Counted from the first letter of the stretch, positions 31,401 to 39,188 are shown. The stretch: DNA of 64,000 bases from Prolixibacter sp. SD074 (GCF_009617895.1 NZ_BLAW01000001.1:2347001-2411000); one strand, 5' to 3'. Notes: generated by a model not told the origin, from the sequence alone. Made by a program: numbers and translations.

Positions 31401-31632
31401 TTCCAGGCTTCGGCCCGTGATGATGGCTTCACTAACCACCATTCTGGGAATGATTCCGCTGCTGCCCGATGATATGTTCGGCTCGCTGGCGGTGACCATC
31501 ATGGCCGGACTGCTGGTAGGGACACTCATCACGCTGATTATTATACCGGTGCTCTATTCACTGTTTTTTCACATTCACCATCCCAAACGGGAAGTATCGA
31601 AAAAAGTAACCAACCATGATAAAGAAAATTAA
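28468..31632 (+). CDS. RND-family multidrug efflux permease (AcrB-like)
   Basis: A 1054-aa inner-membrane pump with the duplicated RND architecture: TM1 then a large periplasmic porter loop, TM2-6, TM7 after a short cytoplasmic link rich in Lys/Gly, a second periplasmic loop and TM8-12. The TM4 proton-relay segment reads GMLVDNAIVIVDG, with Asp-Asn where AcrB has Asp-Asp. KLEDPEIKVKQALVVTVYPGAS is the typical first-loop start of the hydrophobe/amphiphile efflux group. With the adaptor and TolC-like genes it forms a complete tripartite exporter. Substrate unknown. Its 3' end overlaps the channel gene by 17 bp. Confidence 0.94.
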   Translation: MNLTESAFKNKPLVYFLLFVLIAGGAYSFFKMSKLEDPEIKVKQALVVTVYPGASAHEVELQVTDKLEKAIRSVGDIKTIESRSLDNYSEIKVELESTTKKSEVEQKWDILRRKVHDAQAALPGEAQQSIVVDDFGDVYGMFYAMTADGYNYEKMSDYADLVKREVQDIPGVSRVQIYGERTPCINVEFKENRMANLGVHPAEILNTLNSQNKTVYAGEFNAGSKRLRVAVNDTYKSINDIKNLLVQGHESGQIRLKDVATVTRGYQKPYRQLMRYDGQKAMGIAFSMEQGGNIISLGQKIDAKLAELQQSRIPAGISFHKVFFQPDKVEDAIKGFMVNLLESVLIVIVILMITMGLRSGVLIGTGLIITILGSFLCLNFFDGTLQRVSLASLIVAMGMLVDNAIVIVDGILVDMQNGVKKSKALRNTPKKTALPLLGATVIAIIAFLPIFLSPDTSGEYVRDLFIVLAVSLLLSWVLALTHIPIIAEKRFMKSKIKGNGKGAHEGKIYDFFRKILNFMLYHRALTIGATIVLLIITGFSYRYIKQGFFPDLSYNQLYIEYRAHGGTRIEEVDSDLHGMEQYLMSQPEVTHVTTSLGGTPTRYNLVRSIAQPSQNYGELIVDFTNPDVLKEKMDTLQRYLTAHYPQAYVRMKRYNLMYKEYPIEALFTGPDPAILKQLAQKAEDVMKAEPTATLVTNNWEPETPYLKVDYYQPLARQAGLSRSDVSLALLAATDGLPVGQYHEGRRTLPIYLKSANSGGKPVEKLDNVPVWSLTPTIGNINRQELRGLLTGQATTADLLERAMGSKPLNQATRGISPQWEEPVVWRYNGERAIKAQCNNVPGHSPEEVRQNIKDKIGAIKLPDGYHLKWQGEYEASSDSRKYLFMHLPMAIILMIGILIALFRDFKKPAIILLSLPLATIGIVSGMLLSGKEFGFVAIVGALGLIGLMIKNGVVLIEEIGLQIESGKGHYQAIIDSSASRLRPVMMASLTTILGMIPLLPDDMFGSLAVTIMAGLLVGTLITLIIIPVLYSLFFHIHHPKREVSKKVTNHDKEN

Positions 31633-33073
31633 CCTATTCATTCTCATATCCCTTGCATCAGCCACCGTTGCCCATGCCCAGCTTTCCCTTGACCGGGACA
31701 AATGCCGCGAAATGGCGCTGGAGTACAGTAAACAGATTAGCAAGGCCAATACACAAAAGCAGAAAGCCATTTATAACAAGAAGGCATACCGGGCCAATTA
31801 TTTCCCGAGATTATCCGCTACCGGAACATTCTTCTACACGCCAAGCACTGTCGATTACACCATCAGTGGCGGCTATTTGCCAACTTACACGCCGGATGCC
31901 AGTGGGCAGTTGCAGCCCAATGTGATGGTCAATCCGTCCAGCGGGCAGCCGGTCATTGGCCCGGATGGCAATCCGGTATTCAACATGTATGCCTTTATGC
32001 CCGATGTGAATCTTGAGATTGGGCTCAAGGGCGTAGCGCTGGCCGGATTAAAACTCGAACAACCCATTTACATGGGAGGCAAAATCCGCAAGGCAAACGA
32101 AATGGCGGGTTTGGCTGAAGATATGGCTGATGCAAATATCCGGTTGCAACAGTCGAATGTTATCTATGAAAGTGACCAGGCCTACTGGACCTACCTGACG
32201 CTGAAGGACAAGGTAAAAGCCGCAAAAAAGTATAAGAAGATGCTGGATGAGCTGGTCAACATTCTGCAAAACAGTTATGAAACCGGCATGAGCTCCCGCA
32301 ACGATTTACTGAAAGCCGAAGTAAAAAAGAATGAGGCCGTTTTGATGGTCCAGAAAGCGGAGAACGGGCGCGAACTGGCCCGCATGAACCTTTGCCGCAT
32401 TATCGGTTTGCCGCTCAACAGCGCTGTTTCAGCGTCAGATAGTCTGACGGTAGGCGTGATTCCGTCCACCAATATGGAAGACGAACATCCCCAAAACCGC
32501 CCCGACTGGCAAATCGTGAAGAAGCAGGTAGAATTGAAACAAAAACAGGTCGGACTGACCCGTTCTGATTTTCTTCCGCAATTAGGCGCATCGGCCGGGT
32601 ACAACTACCTGGATGGTCCGAAAATAAACAGCTCCGCCTATTCCAATACCTCTTTTACGGCCATGGCTTCTGTCAAAATTCCGATTTTCAACTGGGGTGA
32701 AGGGCGGAACAAAATCCGGGCTGCTGAAGCGGACCAGGAGATACAGAAAACCGACTTGCAGGACATCACCGAAAAGATGATGCTGGAAATTGCCCAGGCA
32801 AGGTTTAACCTGAAAGATGCTTTGACCCGGTTGACCATGACCGAAAAAGCGCTGGAGCAAGCCAAAGAAAACCTGAAAGAGAGCAAGGATAATTATGAAG
32901 TAGGCATGGAAACACTGGCCAATTACCTCGAAGGCCAGGCCCAATGGCAAAAAGCACTGAGTGATAACATCGATGCCAAATCGAATGTAAAACTGAGTGT
33001 CACACAATACCTAAAAACCATTGGCAAACTGGTACCGGCCAACGATAGGCAACAGAGCAATAATACCAAGTAA
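31616..33073 (+). CDS. TolC-family outer-membrane channel
   Basis: A 485-aa outer-membrane efflux protein with a signal peptide (cleavage near AHAQ/LS) and two outer-membrane-efflux repeats built of long helices (EMALEYSKQISKANTQKQKAIYN, LKVELKQKQVGLTRSDFLPQLG context, KNEAVLMVQKAENGRELARMNL). The second half repeats the plan and ends in a KSNVKLSVTQYLKTIGKL helix. It completes the pump with the two upstream genes. An extra Pro/Gly/Asn-rich loop of about 45 residues (about 70-125, with repeated NPSSGQP/PDGNP) sits in the first half, where extracellular beta strands are expected. Confidence 0.92.
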   Translation: MIKKINLFILISLASATVAHAQLSLDRDKCREMALEYSKQISKANTQKQKAIYNKKAYRANYFPRLSATGTFFYTPSTVDYTISGGYLPTYTPDASGQLQPNVMVNPSSGQPVIGPDGNPVFNMYAFMPDVNLEIGLKGVALAGLKLEQPIYMGGKIRKANEMAGLAEDMADANIRLQQSNVIYESDQAYWTYLTLKDKVKAAKKYKKMLDELVNILQNSYETGMSSRNDLLKAEVKKNEAVLMVQKAENGRELARMNLCRIIGLPLNSAVSASDSLTVGVIPSTNMEDEHPQNRPDWQIVKKQVELKQKQVGLTRSDFLPQLGASAGYNYLDGPKINSSAYSNTSFTAMASVKIPIFNWGEGRNKIRAAEADQEIQKTDLQDITEKMMLEIAQARFNLKDALTRLTMTEKALEQAKENLKESKDNYEVGMETLANYLEGQAQWQKALSDNIDAKSNVKLSVTQYLKTIGKLVPANDRQQSNNTK

Positions 33074-33178
33074 CCCGGAGTGACCAATTGATAAGCTGAA
33101 GGAAATCGTATCCGTTAATTTTTAGCGACATTGAAAATTATGCTATATTTCGGAACCGGAGATAACAAGGAAGGCATC

Positions 33179-34201
33179 ATGTCGAATAAATTTCGTTTTA
33201 CATTGATACGCCTGGGCATTGTGTCCCTGCTGGCCCTCTTGACCCTCCAGTTTGTCAATTTCATTTTAACGCCCACACAAAATCCGCTCAACGATTCGTA
33301 TCCGTATATTCTGGCCATTATTGGCTTTAATCTTCTCAGCGAAGGAAACATTCTCATTAACCGGTATCTCGATCAGAAAACACCGTGGTTCTTCCGCATT
33401 GTTCCAAGGGTACTTAAGCAGGCCGCATTAAGTCTGCTATGGACAGCTGTCGTGGGCATTGCGATGTTCATTGTCCTTCCAGGGGACACCGGCCATCCCA
33501 ATTTGCACTTCCGTGGAATTATTTTGACTTATGCTTTTGGTGCCATTTTCGTGCTTATTTTCAACAGCATTTTATTTCTGCGGAGCTTTTTCTCCAACTG
33601 GCGCAATTCACTCATCGAGAACGAAAAGCTAAAACAGGAAAAACTGAAATCGGAATATCGGATCCTGCAAAACCAGATGAACCCGCATTTCCTGTTCAAC
33701 AGCCTGAGTGTGCTCATTTCAGAGATTCGGTATAATCCCGCTAAAGCGGAAGAGTTTGCCCGGAAAATAGCCGATGTGTACCGCTATGTGTTGCAACGCC
33801 GCGATGACGAAACCATTACACTCGACAAAGAATTGGAATTCACCGAAAAGTTCATTTTTCTGCATAAAATCCGGTTAGGTGACGCTGTCTTTCTGGAAAA
33901 CCAAATTGAGCCGGACCTTTTAAAATACCGCATTCCTCCGTTCACATTACAAATATTGGTTGAAAATGCGCTCAAACACAACCGGGCCACGCAAAAGGAA
34001 CCCCTTCACATCCTGATGAAAACGGATGCGGAGAAAATGATGTTGGAAATGCGGAACAACCGGCAGGAGAAAAAGACAACTTACAGCTCCGGAACCGGGT
34101 TGAACAATCTGTCTGACCGTTACCGGTTACTCTCCGGCAAAACCATTAAAATCGTTGAAACAGAAGCAGAATTCGCGGTACAAATCCCGCTTCTGGATTA
34201 A
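33179..34201 (+). CDS. LytS/YehU-type sensor histidine kinase
   Basis: About 340 aa with four N-terminal membrane helices, a coiled linker (ENEKLKQEKLKSEYRILQ) and a His_kinase domain whose phosphoacceptor is in QMNPHFLFNSLSVL, followed by a short HATPase segment (FTLQILVENALKHN and SSGTGLNNLSDRYRLL). The frame opens at a TTG at 33131, but the ATG at 33179 is preceded by AAGGAAGG and is the better start. The stop is 12 bp before the response regulator. Position right after the efflux genes suggests that the pair senses the envelope state or drugs and controls the pump; this is inference. Confidence 0.92.
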   Translation: MSNKFRFTLIRLGIVSLLALLTLQFVNFILTPTQNPLNDSYPYILAIIGFNLLSEGNILINRYLDQKTPWFFRIVPRVLKQAALSLLWTAVVGIAMFIVLPGDTGHPNLHFRGIILTYAFGAIFVLIFNSILFLRSFFSNWRNSLIENEKLKQEKLKSEYRILQNQMNPHFLFNSLSVLISEIRYNPAKAEEFARKIADVYRYVLQRRDDETITLDKELEFTEKFIFLHKIRLGDAVFLENQIEPDLLKYRIPPFTLQILVENALKHNRATQKEPLHILMKTDAEKMMLEMRNNRQEKKTTYSSGTGLNNLSDRYRLLSGKTIKIVETEAEFAVQIPLLD

Positions 34202-34213
34202 ATACGCATTGTT

Positions 34214-34984
34214 ATGAATGTGCTGATAATTGAAGATGAATTACCTACGCAGCGAATGATGACCGAACTCATCAGCAGCCTCAGGCCCGACTGGCAAATC
34301 CTTGCCTGCCTGGACAGCGTACGTGATTCGGTGGATTGGCTGAAAACCCATCCCAGTCCCGGCCTTATTTTCTCCGACATTCAACTTTCCGACGGCATCT
34401 GTTTCGAGATATTTGATGCCGTCCAGCCGCAATCTTTCGTCATTTTCGTCACCTCGTACGACGAATATGCCATTCAGGCTTTCCGCGTGAACAGCGTCGA
34501 TTACCTGTTGAAACCCATCGAGCCGGCCATGCTGGAGAAAAGCATCAAGAAGCTGGATGCGATGCAAAAACAGGTAAAAGCGACTGAATTGCCGGGGCCC
34601 GACTACAAAGAACTGGCTGAAGCGCTGCTCAGCGGACAGAAGAAATACCGTACCCGGATGGCGGTCCCCACTGCCGACGGATTCGTGAAGATCAATATTA
34701 ATGACATTGCTTTTTTCTACAGTTCACAAAAAACCACCACAGCGACCACTTTTCAACAGGTAAACCATGTGGTCGACCATCCGCTGGATAAACTGGAAAA
34801 GCAACTCGACCCCGAACAGTTTTTCCGGGCCAACCGGCAGTTCATCATCAACATCGATGCGGTAAGCCGGGTGAACAACTGGTTCAACGGGAAACTTGTC
34901 GTGAAGACCAAACCCGAATCGGAAGAAAAAATCATTGTCAGCCGCGAACGCGCCCGCTTCTTCCGCAACTGGCTTGATCGGTAA
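34214..34984 (+). CDS. LytTR-family response regulator
   Basis: A 256-aa regulator with a receiver domain (MNVLIIEDELPTQRMM, phospho-Asp in LIFSDIQLSDG, FVTSYDEYAIQAF, and Lys in VDYLLKPIEP) and a C-terminal LytTR DNA-binding domain (about 150-256: GFVKININDIAFFYSSQ, FFRANRQFIINIDAVSRVNNWFN, ending FFRNWLDR). It partners the kinase 12 bp upstream. The last 174 bp (34811-34984) are repeated at 35805-35978 with only seven differences; see the separate entries. LytTR regulators bind direct repeats of about 9 bp near promoters. Confidence 0.94.
   Translation: MNVLIIEDELPTQRMMTELISSLRPDWQILACLDSVRDSVDWLKTHPSPGLIFSDIQLSDGICFEIFDAVQPQSFVIFVTSYDEYAIQAFRVNSVDYLLKPIEPAMLEKSIKKLDAMQKQVKATELPGPDYKELAEALLSGQKKYRTRMAVPTADGFVKININDIAFFYSSQKTTTATTFQQVNHVVDHPLDKLEKQLDPEQFFRANRQFIINIDAVSRVNNWFNGKLVVKTKPESEEKIIVSRERARFFRNWLDR
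34811..34984 (+). repeat. Direct repeat, copy 1 (3' end of the lytTR regulator)
   Basis: This 174-bp segment, the last 57 codons plus stop of the response regulator, matches 35805-35978 at 167 of 174 positions by direct comparison, at an offset of 994 bp. The mazEF module lies between the copies. Confidence 0.95.
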
Positions 34985-35062
34985 ACGCCTCTATACGGTG
35001 CCTATGGCAGAAATACTGACCCCAAAAGGTAGGTCTGATTCCGGCACAAATAATGTATATAC

Positions 35063-35093
35063 TTTGTTTATACTATTGCTTTGCTTATCTTTG
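35063..35093 (+). promoter_or_regulatory. mazEF promoter
   Basis: TTTG (35063-35066) and TATCTTTG (35086-35093) are 19 bp apart, a good Bacteroidota promoter. Transcription would start near 35099, about 70 nt before mazE. TA modules of this type are usually autorepressed at the promoter by the antitoxin, but no operator palindrome stands out. Confidence 0.65.
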
Positions 35094-35170
35094 TAACAAC
35101 TCCCTTGGAGTGTCCCAGAACCAAAAAATCATACTATTTCAAAAACTTGTAGAATTCAAAAATTGCAAAA

Positions 35171-35419
35171 ATGGAAACATCAGTATATATCAAAAAATGG
35201 GGAAACAGCCTAGGACTTAGACTGCCCAAAGCGATTCTCGATGAAGTAAAGCTAAAAGAAGGTTCAAAACTCGATATTTCCACGAAAGATGGTAGCATTT
35301 ATCTCACGCCCAAGGTTCCAAAGAAGTATGATTTATCGAAACTTCTGGAAGGGATTAACGAGTCCAACCTTCACGGAGAAACGTCAACCGGGGACTCAAA
35401 AGGAGAAGAAGTATGGTAA
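35171..35419 (+). CDS. mazE: MazE-type antitoxin (AbrB-like DNA-binding)
   Basis: An 82-aa protein with the swapped-hairpin AbrB/MazE fold at the N-terminus: VYIKKWGNSLGLRLPKAILDEVKLKEGSKLDI is the standard antitoxin pattern (KWGNSLGLRLPK). The C-terminal half (YDLSKLLEGINESNLHGE) is the expected flexible toxin-binding tail. Its stop overlaps the toxin start by 7 bp, a usual coupling for such modules. It binds its own promoter and neutralises the toxin in characterised members. Confidence 0.93.
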   Translation: METSVYIKKWGNSLGLRLPKAILDEVKLKEGSKLDISTKDGSIYLTPKVPKKYDLSKLLEGINESNLHGETSTGDSKGEEVW

Positions 35420-35748
35420 CATATGTACCCGATGAAGGTGACTTTATTTATCTGGACTTTAATCCGCAAGCCGGACATGAACAGGCAGGCCATCGCCCGG
35501 CATTGGTAATATCACCAAGAGAGTATAACCTCAAAACCAGTTTGTGTGTAGTCTGTCCCGTCACAAATCAATCAAAAGGTTATCCGTTTGAGGTCGATTG
35601 TGACTCAAAAAATGTGACGGGGGTTATTCTGGCCGATGCTGTAAAATCGCTGGATTGGAAGGTTAGGAGAGCAAAATTTATAGGGAAGGCATCAACAGGT
35701 GTGTTGGATGAAGTGAAGGGAAAGCTGGGAGCCCTGTTAGGAATATAA
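35413..35748 (+). CDS. mazF: MazF-type endoribonuclease toxin
   Basis: A 111-aa PemK/MazF-fold protein. GDFIYLDFNPQAGHEQAGHRPALVISP contains the conserved HEQ-G-RPA(L/V)V motif with the catalytic Arg, LCVVCPVTNQSKGYPFEV carries the conserved Thr/Ser-containing loop and VTGVILADAVKSLDW the D-Q-like segment near the end (here DAVKSLDW). Members cut mRNA at short specific sites and slow growth. The whole module sits between two copies of the lytR 3' end and so looks acquired. Confidence 0.94.
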   Translation: MVTYVPDEGDFIYLDFNPQAGHEQAGHRPALVISPREYNLKTSLCVVCPVTNQSKGYPFEVDCDSKNVTGVILADAVKSLDWKVRRAKFIGKASTGVLDEVKGKLGALLGI

Positions 35749-35776
35749 GAAAAGGAGGTTCAGCCCCCTTTTTTTG
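35749..35776 (+). terminator. Putative terminator after mazF
   Basis: AAAGGAGG, loop TTCAG, CCCCCTTT pair with one mismatch and run into TTTTT. It begins a few bases after the mazF stop. Confidence 0.5.
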
Positions 35777-35780
35777 ATCT

Positions 35781-35978
35781 ATGGAGTCGATAAAGAAACG
35801 AATTCCGGAACAGTTTTTCCGGGCCAACCGGCAGTTCATCATCAACATCGATGCCGTGAACCGGGTGAACAACTGGTTCAACGGGAAACTTGTCGTGAAG
35901 ACCAAACCCGAATCGGAAGAAAAAATCATTGTCAGCCGCGAACGGGCCCGCTTCTTCCGCAACTGGCTGGACCGGTAA
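35781..35978 (+). pseudogene. Orphan duplicate of the LytTR regulator C-terminus
   Basis: A 65-codon frame starts at ATG 35781. Its first eight or so residues (MESIKKRI) are unrelated to the regulator, and the remaining 57 codons from the Pro at 35805 reproduce its C-terminus (PEQFFRANRQFIINIDAV...FFRNWLDR) with a single amino acid change (Ser to Asn). It has no receiver domain and only the last half of the LytTR domain, so I treat it as a gene remnant, although a short translated peptide cannot be excluded. Six of the seven base differences are synonymous, which suggests that the sequence diverged while still part of a working gene. Confidence 0.85.
35805..35978 (+). repeat. Direct repeat, copy 2
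   Basis: Second copy of the 174-bp segment at 34811-34984. Differences lie at the first Pro codon, in the Ala-Val-Ser triplet run (three bases), one Arg codon and the Leu-Asp codons near the end. Confidence 0.95.
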
Positions 35979-36343
35979 GAAAACTCAAAAAAGGAGTATC
36001 AATTAAACCAGATTGACAGTTAACAAAATGCTGACATAAAAATATCAGGTAACGACTACTCCCAGGAATTGGTAAGAAATTTTATTTTTTACCCGAAATT
36101 ATGCTCACCAACATAAAATTTAACGCAACCATTAATTACCTTCAACTATCTAATTTTAAACGCCCAGACAGACTCGTTCTAAGAATTAACGAGCATTTGA
36201 TTGCTGGTAAAAGCCTCTATAACGTGGCTTGCTATAGTATTTAAACTAACCTATAATATGAAACGACCATGCGATCACCTCCGAACCTCCAGAGCCCTGA
36301 AAATTCAGGGCAGAAATCCAGTATGTTGAATCTTAAACTTTGA
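35979..36343. other. AT-rich intergenic region with a junction-like repeat and a short hairpin
   Basis: No gene is seen. GGTAAAAGCCTCTATA at 36206-36221 repeats, with one mismatch, the bases spanning the stop codon of the lytTR regulator and its downstream flank (34980-34995). A perfect 8-bp hairpin, GCCCTGAA/TTCAGGGC, lies at 36294-36311 without a T run, 33 bp before the lipoprotein start. Confidence 0.5.
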
Positions 36344-36946
36344 ATGATGAAAACAATCATTTTAAAAATTGGCTTGACTCTATGCCTCCTTAGCATCATG
36401 GGAAGCGGATGTGAAAAAAGCTCTGATAACCTATGGACTATTTCTCCAGATAGTCAAAGCGCATCAATTCATCAAGAAGTAGATGGAGTTGAATTCACAT
36501 TCTCTCTTCTGAATGAAAAAGGAGAACCTGCGACCGTATTTAATGAAGGGGAGAATTTTTCATTTTACTTTGCCATAGTGAATAAAAGTGGCAATAAATT
36601 ATATTTCGATCCGGATTTTGCCTATTACAATGATAATGATTTTTGTAAAGTTTATTCCTCTGAAAGAGAGGATTTAGGTAAGCCTTTTAGAGCATTACTT
36701 ATAAGCACAGTAGGCGCTGGAGCATACCCTTTCAATACAAACGAATCCAGAGTTTTTGAACAACAGTGGGTTGATAACAGGGATTCTATTTGGTCCTGGG
36801 AAAAAGCCACATATGAGAGTACACACCGACCTTACCTTAAAAAGGGCAATTATTATACAGGATTTAAACATCGATTCAGATTCCCTGGGGAACATCCTGT
36901 ATATACAGATACGTTAACCTTTAAGATCAATTTCAAAGTTGAATAA
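36344..36946 (+). CDS. Lipoprotein of unknown function
   Basis: A 200-aa protein with a lipoprotein leader (ILKIGLTLCLLSIMGSGC, Cys at about 23). The mature part looks all-beta (VEFTFSLLNEKGEPATVFNEGENFSFYFAIVN), similar in feel to immunoglobulin-like or intracellular-proteinase-inhibitor-like domains found in surface lipoproteins; no family is recognised with certainty. The stop is one base before the ATG of the T9SS protease, so the two form an operon. It might be an inhibitor or chaperone of that protease, which is inference from position only. Base composition is AT-richer than in the efflux and PUL genes. Confidence 0.7.
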   Translation: MMKTIILKIGLTLCLLSIMGSGCEKSSDNLWTISPDSQSASIHQEVDGVEFTFSLLNEKGEPATVFNEGENFSFYFAIVNKSGNKLYFDPDFAYYNDNDFCKVYSSEREDLGKPFRALLISTVGAGAYPFNTNESRVFEQQWVDNRDSIWSWEKATYESTHRPYLKKGNYYTGFKHRFRFPGEHPVYTDTLTFKINFKVE

Positions 36947-36947
36947 A

Positions 36948-39188
36948 ATGAAACAATCATTCCTAACCCTAGCTATCCTATTCATCATTAATATAGCCTA
37001 TGGCCAAGTAGAAACAAAGTTCTACCCCAACAAAAATGCTTGGGAACAAGTCAAACATATCAGCAATCATCCCAAATCGAATAAAATAAAAACCTTCCCT
37101 TCATTTGATGCTCAACAATTAATCAAGGAAGACAAACAAACAGAAGGTCTGGATATTCCCTTCCGATTTGGGAAAGGATTTGATACGCAGATCATCCTTA
37201 AGGACGGAGAATGGACCAAGACAGATGATGGGCGTCTCTGGTCGATGGAATTTAGGTCAAAAGGCGCTTATTCCATCAACTTCGTTTTTAACAATTTTCA
37301 TCTACCCGACGGTGCAGAGTTATACATAACCAATGCAACAGGGACTATGTTGTATGGCCCGGTTACTTCAAAAGAGAATACAAAAAACGGATTTTTCCTG
37401 ACAGACCTTATTAAGGGAGATGATGTAACAATTTTCTTGTTTGAACCACAAAAACAGAAAGGACAATCAACATTGAGAATAGAAAAGGTGGTGCATGCAT
37501 ATAAGAATGTATTTCCGAACGCGGTTAATGGAAATTTAGGAGGTTCGGATACTTGTAATATAGATATTGCATGTTACCCAGCATGGGATGAATCATCTGA
37601 CGCCGTGGCCTTAGTACTTCTTTCCAGTGGAACCGAGTTGTGTAGTGGAGCTTTGGTGATGACTACACACCAAAATTTTAGGCCGTATTTCCTGACAGCG
37701 TTCCATTGTATAGATGAAGATGCTCCTATAGGAGAACTTTCTTCAACCGAGATTTCCAATGCTGAAAATTGGATGTTTAAGTTCCAGTATAAAATGACTT
37801 CATGCGGGGGAAGCACTGCCACAACAGGTATCACATACAATGGTGACACTTTTAGGGCAGCATACTACGATACAGATTGTGCCTTAGTGGAAATGGATGG
37901 ACAACCCCGCGGTGATAATCGATTTTCCTGGTTGGGATGGGACAGAAGCGGTAATACGCCAACTTCTGGAACATTTATTCATCATCCCTCGGGGGATGTA
38001 ATGAAAATCTCTTTTGATTATGATAATTTATCAACTAACAGTTCTACACTCTATTGGAATAATGGAGGAATATCTCCAGCAAACTCCCATTGGCAAACCA
38101 CAATTGATGATGGAGGAATTGAAGGGGGCTCTTCCGGTTCACCATTATTAGACCAAAATAGAAGGGTTGTGGGGCAGTTACACGGGGGGTCAATTGGTTG
38201 CGCCCCACAAACTGATTATTTCGGCAGATTTAATCAATCCTGGACAGGAGGGGGTACAGATGCAACCCGATTAAGTAACTGGTTAGACCCGTGTGGTCTT
38301 GGGGCCACTACAGTAAATACGGCACGAAGTCCGTATGTATCAAGAGGAAGTGCCGTATGTGTATCTGGAACCTCATTCTCTGTTCCTAACCTTCCAAATG
38401 GTACGGAACTATTTTGGGACCAGAGTTCTAATATTTCAAGGTCCTCAGCACAAGGCTCTAACCCGTGTACATTTTATCCTCTCAATAGTGGTTCTGGGTG
38501 GATTAAGGCTACCCTTGTAACCTCTTCATGTGATCGATTCAGTCTACCAATAAAATATGTTGATGTAGTTCGTCCAACCGGCACCTGGGGACAGGATGGT
38601 CAGACACACGATTTGTCAACAGTCAACTTTGTGGATTATCAAAGTTGGGTTTACGTAACCGTTACCTGTCCGGGGTCCAGCTACTTTAATTGGCAATTAA
38701 CTGGCGGTACAGGTATTAACTGGAGTCAAATTAACTACGCTAATACCAGTTATTTAAACTTATATCTGAACACTTCAACTAGTTATGGAGATTTGAGACT
38801 TACTATTAATACGGCTGGTTGTGGGACAATTCAACCTACCTACCATTTTGTTCCCAGCTATTCATACGCTTTCACAATGACCCCAAACCCGGCAAACGAT
38901 GTAGTTACGGTTGAAAGAGTCGAAAAGAGTAATAAGAACAAGGCAAAAGGCCTCCTTCTCAAACCGTCAGTTGAAAAATACAAAGAACATCCAGACAAAC
39001 CGTTTGATAAGCCTTTGGAAGACTATACTGTAACATTATATAATGAACGAAACGGTTTGTTGAAGACCATTGATACCAAGGATGAATCCTGTACATTTGA
39101 CTTGAGTAAATATCCACCGGGAATATACTTCCTTCATATCGAGAATGACTATGTATTGTACAAGGAAAAACTAATTATCAAACGATAA
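36948..39188 (+). CDS. Secreted trypsin-like (lysyl endopeptidase-like) serine protease with T9SS sorting domain
   Basis: About 746 aa. A signal peptide (cleavage near AYGQ/VE) leads into an N-terminal pro-region, then an S1-type domain with the triad His253 (LTAFHCID), Asp310 (TDCALVEM) and Ser396 (GGSSGSPLLD). These contexts resemble Achromobacter lysyl endopeptidase. A Gly/Ser/Thr/Tyr-rich beta region of unknown fold (about 450-645) follows. The C-terminus (FTMTPNPANDVVTVERV ... YPPGIYFLHIENDYVLYKEKLIIKR) is a type A sorting domain for the type IX system, with a Lys-rich insert of about 35 residues between its first two strands. The frame opens at TTG 36939, but ATG 36948 gives a normal signal peptide. 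Strong terminator downstream. Confidence 0.9.
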   Translation: MKQSFLTLAILFIINIAYGQVETKFYPNKNAWEQVKHISNHPKSNKIKTFPSFDAQQLIKEDKQTEGLDIPFRFGKGFDTQIILKDGEWTKTDDGRLWSMEFRSKGAYSINFVFNNFHLPDGAELYITNATGTMLYGPVTSKENTKNGFFLTDLIKGDDVTIFLFEPQKQKGQSTLRIEKVVHAYKNVFPNAVNGNLGGSDTCNIDIACYPAWDESSDAVALVLLSSGTELCSGALVMTTHQNFRPYFLTAFHCIDEDAPIGELSSTEISNAENWMFKFQYKMTSCGGSTATTGITYNGDTFRAAYYDTDCALVEMDGQPRGDNRFSWLGWDRSGNTPTSGTFIHHPSGDVMKISFDYDNLSTNSSTLYWNNGGISPANSHWQTTIDDGGIEGGSSGSPLLDQNRRVVGQLHGGSIGCAPQTDYFGRFNQSWTGGGTDATRLSNWLDPCGLGATTVNTARSPYVSRGSAVCVSGTSFSVPNLPNGTELFWDQSSNISRSSAQGSNPCTFYPLNSGSGWIKATLVTSSCDRFSLPIKYVDVVRPTGTWGQDGQTHDLSTVNFVDYQSWVYVTVTCPGSSYFNWQLTGGTGINWSQINYANTSYLNLYLNTSTSYGDLRLTINTAGCGTIQPTYHFVPSYSYAFTMTPNPANDVVTVERVEKSNKNKAKGLLLKPSVEKYKEHPDKPFDKPLEDYTVTLYNERNGLLKTIDTKDESCTFDLSKYPPGIYFLHIENDYVLYKEKLIIKR

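Noticed and set aside
34985-35807. Insertion sequence or integron carrying mazEF
   Set aside because: No transposase, integrase or terminal inverted repeats were found; the only flanking repeat is the lytR 3' end itself.
35781-35978. Stand-alone small LytTR regulator gene
   Set aside because: It holds only the last half of a LytTR domain and no receiver; it is a near copy of the upstream gene end.
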